The translations under genes were made by a program, and so were the position numbers. The notes below the pieces were generated by a model that saw only the letters and a program-made list of their open reading frames with translations, ran no database searches and had not been told where the DNA came from. Positions 59,035-64,000 of a DNA stretch of 64,000 bases are shown here, one piece after another. Each line of letters starts with the position of its first letter. Within the stretch, counting starts at the first letter, position 1. Source of the stretch: Lineus longissimus. Taxonomy: Eukaryota > Nemertea > Pilidiophora > Heteronemertea > Lineidae. The DNA is taken from positions 18,338,039 to 18,402,038 of the forward strand of contig NC_088317.1 of NCBI RefSeq assembly GCF_910592395.1, read 5' to 3'.

Positions 59035-61344
59035 TTAAACATACTGTAAACATGTATACTCTAGTTTCATCGATCTAAAGCCGATTCTAACTATTCAATT
59101 CAAGCCATGGTCATTGGATGCCATTCTGTCGTTCAAGTCGGATTGACAGTGGGTTGGTGATACCAAGTTGTCCGAACTTTCTTTTGGTTCCCAATCAAAA
59201 AAATATTTTTGTTTCTTCATGTTCTTATAGTCACAAATCGAGGTCATTCGCAAAAGAAAAATACCAGAACTTTTCGTAAGCTACGGCAACAGAATAGTGC
59301 TCATTCTGTTGAGAAAAAACGACGTCGACTTTCTCCCCAATAGCCATTTATTGAGACGTGCACTTACACATACCATTTCCATTCCTCCTCTCTGTAACTT
59401 TCTCTTCAATATTTAACTATCATTGGTGGAATTCCTCCTACTATTGTTCGCAGATTCCGCTTCGACCTTCAAGTTGTCACTGCCAATAAACTGATAACTC
59501 ATTTTCCGGCAGAAGGCGGAGAAGTCGGAATGTCAGCGACATTTCTTTTGTCGAGTGAATATTTCCGAGATTAGCACCTTCAATTCATCGCTGAGCCACA
59601 TCAGTTATCTTCTCAGGCATGGTAATTGCTATTAAAGATTGTGATGCTAGGTGATAATGGACCAGAAAAGATGGTGCGACACATCCTGATGTTGTTTAAA
59701 ATTCAGCCAAAGAGTTGTTAAAGAGAGGCTATAGGCAGGAGCCAGGTAGGTCAAATAACGTTACTTAAAGTCGCTCATAGGGGTCTTTCTGATCCTAAAG
59801 TGCATCTAAAGTATTCCTGCTTGGATGAGGAATATAATCAAACAAAACCCAGGCTGCTATCTGAGCAGACTAGTCAGCTGAACACTACCAATTTGACCCC
59901 CTTGCAATGCTCCTGTCTGTAGTCCCCTTTCAAACTTATTCAAATCAACAAAGCTTCTCTTGGATCTGTGAAGACACTAGAATATGCTTGATTTCCTCTT
60001 CTCTTTGCTTTATTCTACCGTCTTGATTAATCAATTTATAAAAAAAATAGATTCTTCTTACATGAACCATGCCAAGGTCACGCTCATCCCCCAGAGGTCT
60101 TCTTCGGTCATGTGAGGGTTAGCCTCATCGAAGATGCATGCTAATGTCTCCGCTAATACCTGCAGTGAATTGAAACCATCATCACCCGGCAACAAAGGGG
60201 GGAAGAATTTTAATTTAATCTGACATCATTCATTTCAATCCGATCAAAATTCCTCGGAAGTTTATGTATCTAGAGATAATTTGTACAAATTACGCATGCA
60301 AATTGTTGGCCGCGTTTTCAACTAGCAATGTTCATGTTTGGAACCGTCGTTCACGTAAATTGCTCGACTGATAAGATGAATTTGAATTGCAGATTTTTCA
60401 GTTTAAAAAATCATTTGTAGATTGTGTAAGTGTTGTGTTGAATGACGGGAGAATGTGCGGTCTCTTCCCGCGGGAATTGTTCACGTCACGCGGGAGATGG
60501 GAAGATTATTTTAATTAAACCGAGACGTGGTTTTCCCAATATCAGCACTAATGTTCTGGTGACAAAAAATGAGTCGTATTTGAATATCGCAGTTGAAAAG
60601 ACGATTAACGCTTTTAGTGTTGTTCGCCATATTTGACTGTGACCAAGTTACGTATCCCTCCAACCCAGGCGAAACGCGAAATAGATGTCATTTCTTTCAA
60701 AATCCTTTATGTTAGTTGAAATTCCAAACATGCCTCCCAGATTCCCCCCTGTCATAAAACCCAATAAATTAAACCGTACTTTTATCATCGATCAAAAAAT
60801 TACCATAACAATTTGGAAACGAGGTACACAAAATGAACGTGCCAATGAATCACGGAATGCTAACGTGAATTTAATAGAAATGTGCCCAATTTGGACTTGT
60901 TCATTTTGCGCTGGTAGACCGTTAATCGCGACAGAACATGTTTTTCATTTCCGAATATTTTAATCCGGTTCATTAATATTATCTGTGGCAATTGGTACAT
61001 GTTTTCTAATTTGAAGAAGATCTCAAAGGTGAAGGTTAAAGCTGAACGGGTATTGATACTCTCAAGGTCTGATGTGGAAATTTCAGACAATGCTTTGGTA
61101 GATTTTTCACATCTCATCAGTTTGTTGATACGAGAATACATGCTTGCATGTCCTCATTTCATCAGTCAAATTATCTTAGCACCTGCTTTATGACAGCTAG
61201 CAGATGGCTTCAGCTGGAAGAGGATGCGGGCTAAGATTGAACATGGACCTGGCGGGAAGGAAATCAAAGATGCATATGCCTTTAGGGGTGGGCGGGATAG
61301 GGTACAACTGTGGGATAGTTCGCGAAGGATGGTCAGTTTGTTGC

Positions 61345-61475
61345 TCACAAAATTTGAAAAATTTTTCAGAATTTTGAACTGACGAAAGATGAAAAAAATT
61401 CTAAGTCCAAGTTTTTTTTCACTGGTTTTTTACTTCGAAATTTTTTTCAAAATTTTGACTTTTTTTTCTGATGCG
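61345..61475 (-). repeat. Headless relic of the CAGTGGAACCCCGG-family body
   Basis: On the minus strand this stretch reads AGTGAAAAAAAACTTGGACT, then TTCAGTTCAAAATTCTG... in other words, in the same order as 15790-15870 in the intron-1 copy. The conserved CAGTGGAACC head is missing. The T-rich composition makes exact borders uncertain. Confidence 0.5.
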
Positions 61476-62431
61476 ATAGGACTTCGCTGTTAGCTATTTT
61501 CCAGGAGATGAAGTGGTTTAGGCAAGATTCAGACGAAACATTTTGGTAAAAATCCTGCAGCATAAATGATCAGCTTTATGATGAGGAGAAAGTGGGATGG
61601 TGTCTTCTCTATCAACTAACCCATATAATTTCAGAATTCCCTATGGAAATCCTTGACATGCAAAGGATAATTGCTGAAAATCAAGAAAAGAACTGCGGGT
61701 CCTATATCACTTTGAATATGATTCGATTGACAATGAGCGGGAATGTCACAACTTCACTGAACCATACCATGATTTGACACCAAGGCTTTTGAAAGCAAAA
61801 GCTGGTCTCAGGGAAAGTTCTGTAATGAGTGGTTTGGAAAATTATTCAGTTTAGTCAATATATGCTTTACGATTTGATTCATGGGTAGGTGGGTCTGTAT
61901 TACTTTTGATCTCATTTGCTTTTAGGTGACGACAAAGACATCATTAGAATAGGTCTTGACTATATTCTGTCAACGAAGTATTGATATGAATGTCAAATAT
62001 CGTCAATTATGGGTTCGAAGTCTCAAAGATGAAAGAAAACCATCAACAGTAGACACGTGAATGCAAAACTATCTTTAGCTGCTTAAGATTCCAATTAGAT
62101 TTGTTCCCAAACAAATTTTCCACTTATTATGGCACTTTTACCTCAGATCAGCATGGGTGGTTTCTCTGTTTGTGAAGTTTTATGGAATAATCGCTGTTTT
62201 CAGTACTGGGTCCTCTACTTTCATATAGCACGAGTCATATGCCAAAATTACGTGGGAGGATTTGTCTGAGGGCCTTTTGAGATAGGCCAATCATCAATTC
62301 TCAAAGGTTAACCATATTGATATTAACCCTTTCATAACATTCACTATGAAATTGAATCGTGGGTATGTTGTCCTGACCTCTCCTTCTTATAAAGGGAGTT
62401 GTCATACCGTGAGCGTTGCTGGAGATACGAT

Positions 62432-62448
62432 GGGGGGGGGGGGGGGGG
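62432..62448 (+). repeat. G17 homopolymer
   Basis: Seventeen G between ACGAT and AAAACAACC. The length is near the limit of reliable sequencing. Confidence 0.85.
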
Positions 62449-62914
62449 AAAACAACCCTTTGGAGATTTATTACTTTGTTTTACACATGTTAAAACGTGC
62501 GTTATTTGTGAGTAACAAGTGTCTTTTTATGCAAATGCATTCATAAAACATCTTATTTGAATCTCATGAATACGCGAATGATATTTAAAATATATATTGT
62601 TGACTTGGCTTCAGTGTCATGTTGAATTGATCAAATCATTTGTACACTTTCTATTCAAACACACAGATGGTCCACCATGTCACAAAGTTGACATAAATTT
62701 CAAAACAATTAAACTAAAATTGACATGAACCGTGAATGTCTCAGTTTAAAGTTTCTAGTTTGAAATGCACGGGCAATGTTTATCAACTTAGGTTGAAATT
62801 GACAAGACCATGATCCGCCATATGTCCCCGGCCAGACATTGGCCCCTGGATTCCTGGGCGAGGACTAAATAAGCGCCCGTAACAGATGTTAAAAAGCAGA
62901 GATCATTGTAAGCC

Positions 62915-63128
62915 GCTAATTTTCGTGCCTATTTGTTTTTGCGCCACACAAAAATATTTCGAAACTTTCCTTTTTTTAAATGTCTTAATTTTGCAGATTA
63001 TGAATTTTTTTGGTTTTTACACTGAAATTTTCTTTTCCCAATTCGTACTTTGCTGAATTGCAATTACATATATTTGAAAAATCCACAAAAATAAAACGCA
63101 TTAGAATATATTGAGGGTTTACAGTAAA
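62915..63128 (-). repeat. ACTGTAAACC-family dispersed repeat (copy 2)
   Basis: On the minus strand it starts TTTACTGTAAACCCTCAATA and shares with 11700-11924 the order of head, TTTTATTTTTGTGG, a central AT-rich block and TTCATAATCTGC. Both copies face the same way and lack open frames, consistent with a non-autonomous interspersed repeat. Confidence 0.42.
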
Positions 63129-64000
63129 TATGCTATTGGTAACAGATGTAAAAAAGACAAAGGCATTATCATGATTTGAATAACGTTGTATCAATGAGTA
63201 TAATAGTTGATGATTCATATCATACAGTTGTGTGTTTATTTATGAATACTTTTTTTTCTCGCGACCCAGTAACTTCAGTACAGCTTAGTCCAGTCAGGAC
63301 AAGAACCTTAAATAGCCTTAAATACGCAATAACCCAACGTTAAGTCTCAAAATGGCCATATCACACCATTAAATCAACCAAATATCAGAATTCCTAATAT
63401 TCCTATTCTCAACATGCAGCGTTAAATGACGCAGATTACATTATAAGCCATTTGCATAACGCACGGACCGAGCGCCATCCTAAATCAATAAAGCTTGTTT
63501 TTACACGGCTCCGCCATAACGTCAATTTTGCATCTCCTAAAACACGCTTTTATAGTAAAACAAATATTGAGGAATTTTGTGTGCATCAGAAGTGATATTC
63601 AAATAGATAACATACTTTTTACAACCACGTTTTGTGGCGAAGAGTAGTCTTGTAATCCTCTTGGGCACTGCATGGTGGCACTGGCGGAATACGTTTCAGA
63701 AAGGGTAAACAAATTGAAGTCGCCTTGCATTGCCGAGATCGATCTCAAAATACGATTTGTCATGACTGTTTGTCGAATAGTGTGCAAATGCATTGTGAAA
63801 TTATGATAATGGCTGGTAACGGTTTCAGGGATATCACTATTTTGTGTCCGGTTCTAAATTCACCTGACCGTTTGCCAAATTAACACGATTGTCTTAACTA
63901 ATCAATTGGAAGGCTGCCTGATATTTCCTAGAAAACAACTTGAAAACAAAGCTTTAATACTGTCACATGTGTTCCGAGGTGGTTGGGCCGCTTTCGTCCC
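63129..64000. other. Non-coding end of window
   Basis: No repeat family, splice-site pair or coding pattern recognised. Confidence 0.4.

Larger units (their letters stand above)
59039..62914. other. Non-coding apart from the repeat relic at 61345
   Basis: AT-rich, with a GC-richer patch at 60440-60500 containing the palindrome TTCCCGCGGGAA (60465-60476). Long open frames near 60685-61141 occur on both strands and look like chance in low-stop sequence. Confidence 0.4.

Noticed and set aside
60685-61141. Overlapping 92- and 93-codon frames on opposite strands
   Set aside because: Both strands being open in the same AT-rich interval suggests low stop density rather than a gene; no domain seen.
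61924-61983. Terminal exon of about 19 codons after TTTGCTTTTAG
   Set aside because: Acceptable acceptor and a short open frame ending in TGA, but too short to separate from chance.

Overview
The window reads as nuclear DNA from an animal, most likely a marine invertebrate. The evidence is very low coding density, introns with canonical GT/AG sites, tRNA-derived SINE heads, many short inverted-repeat elements, microsatellites and homopolymer G runs. Repeat heads such as CAGTGGAACC and ACTGTAAACC, and the frequent TACATGTA words, recall lophotrochozoan and other marine invertebrate genomes. That is an impression only; the species cannot be named from the sequence.

Genes. Only one locus is convincing. 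At 13.5-16.7 kb two genes appear to start head to head. On the minus strand a 62-codon first coding exon (13692-13507) begins with a signal peptide and ends at a strong GTAAGT donor. On the plus strand an 8-nt coding exon (14192-14199) splices over a 2.3-kb intron to a 145-nt exon (16502-16646). Together they encode a 51-residue secreted or membrane-protein N terminus. About 500 bp separate the two start codons, so this stretch is a likely shared promoter. I could not recognise either protein, nor find later exons with confidence. Downstream exons of the minus gene would lie at lower coordinates and those of the plus gene beyond 16.6 kb. Much of the window may therefore be intron.

Layout. 1-13.5 kb: mostly unannotatable DNA with triplet microsatellites, several diverged tandem duplications, a CAGTGGAACC element (3.7 kb), a SINE head (9.3 kb) and an ACTGTAAACC-family copy (11.7 kb). 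13.5-16.7 kb: the gene pair, with a CAGTGGAACCCCGG element carrying a tandemly expanded tail in intron 1 of the plus gene. 16.7-31 kb: a SINE head, a 19-bp minisatellite, a decayed Ty3/Gypsy reverse transcriptase and two copies of a palindromic CAGGCAAAAG element. 31-45 kb: largely unique sequence with a cluster of homeodomain-type sites and two SINEs. 45-49.3 kb: a 229-bp near-perfect inverted repeat, a second CAGTGGAACCCCGG copy and a smaller foldback. 49-64 kb: two tandem-duplication blocks, a 746-bp TTAA-flanked inverted-repeat element containing a tRNA-like segment, and relics of two repeat families.

Most open reading frames here (60-140 codons) are what AT-rich non-coding DNA gives by chance and are not annotated. 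No operons, CRISPR arrays, rRNA genes or intact tRNA genes were seen.
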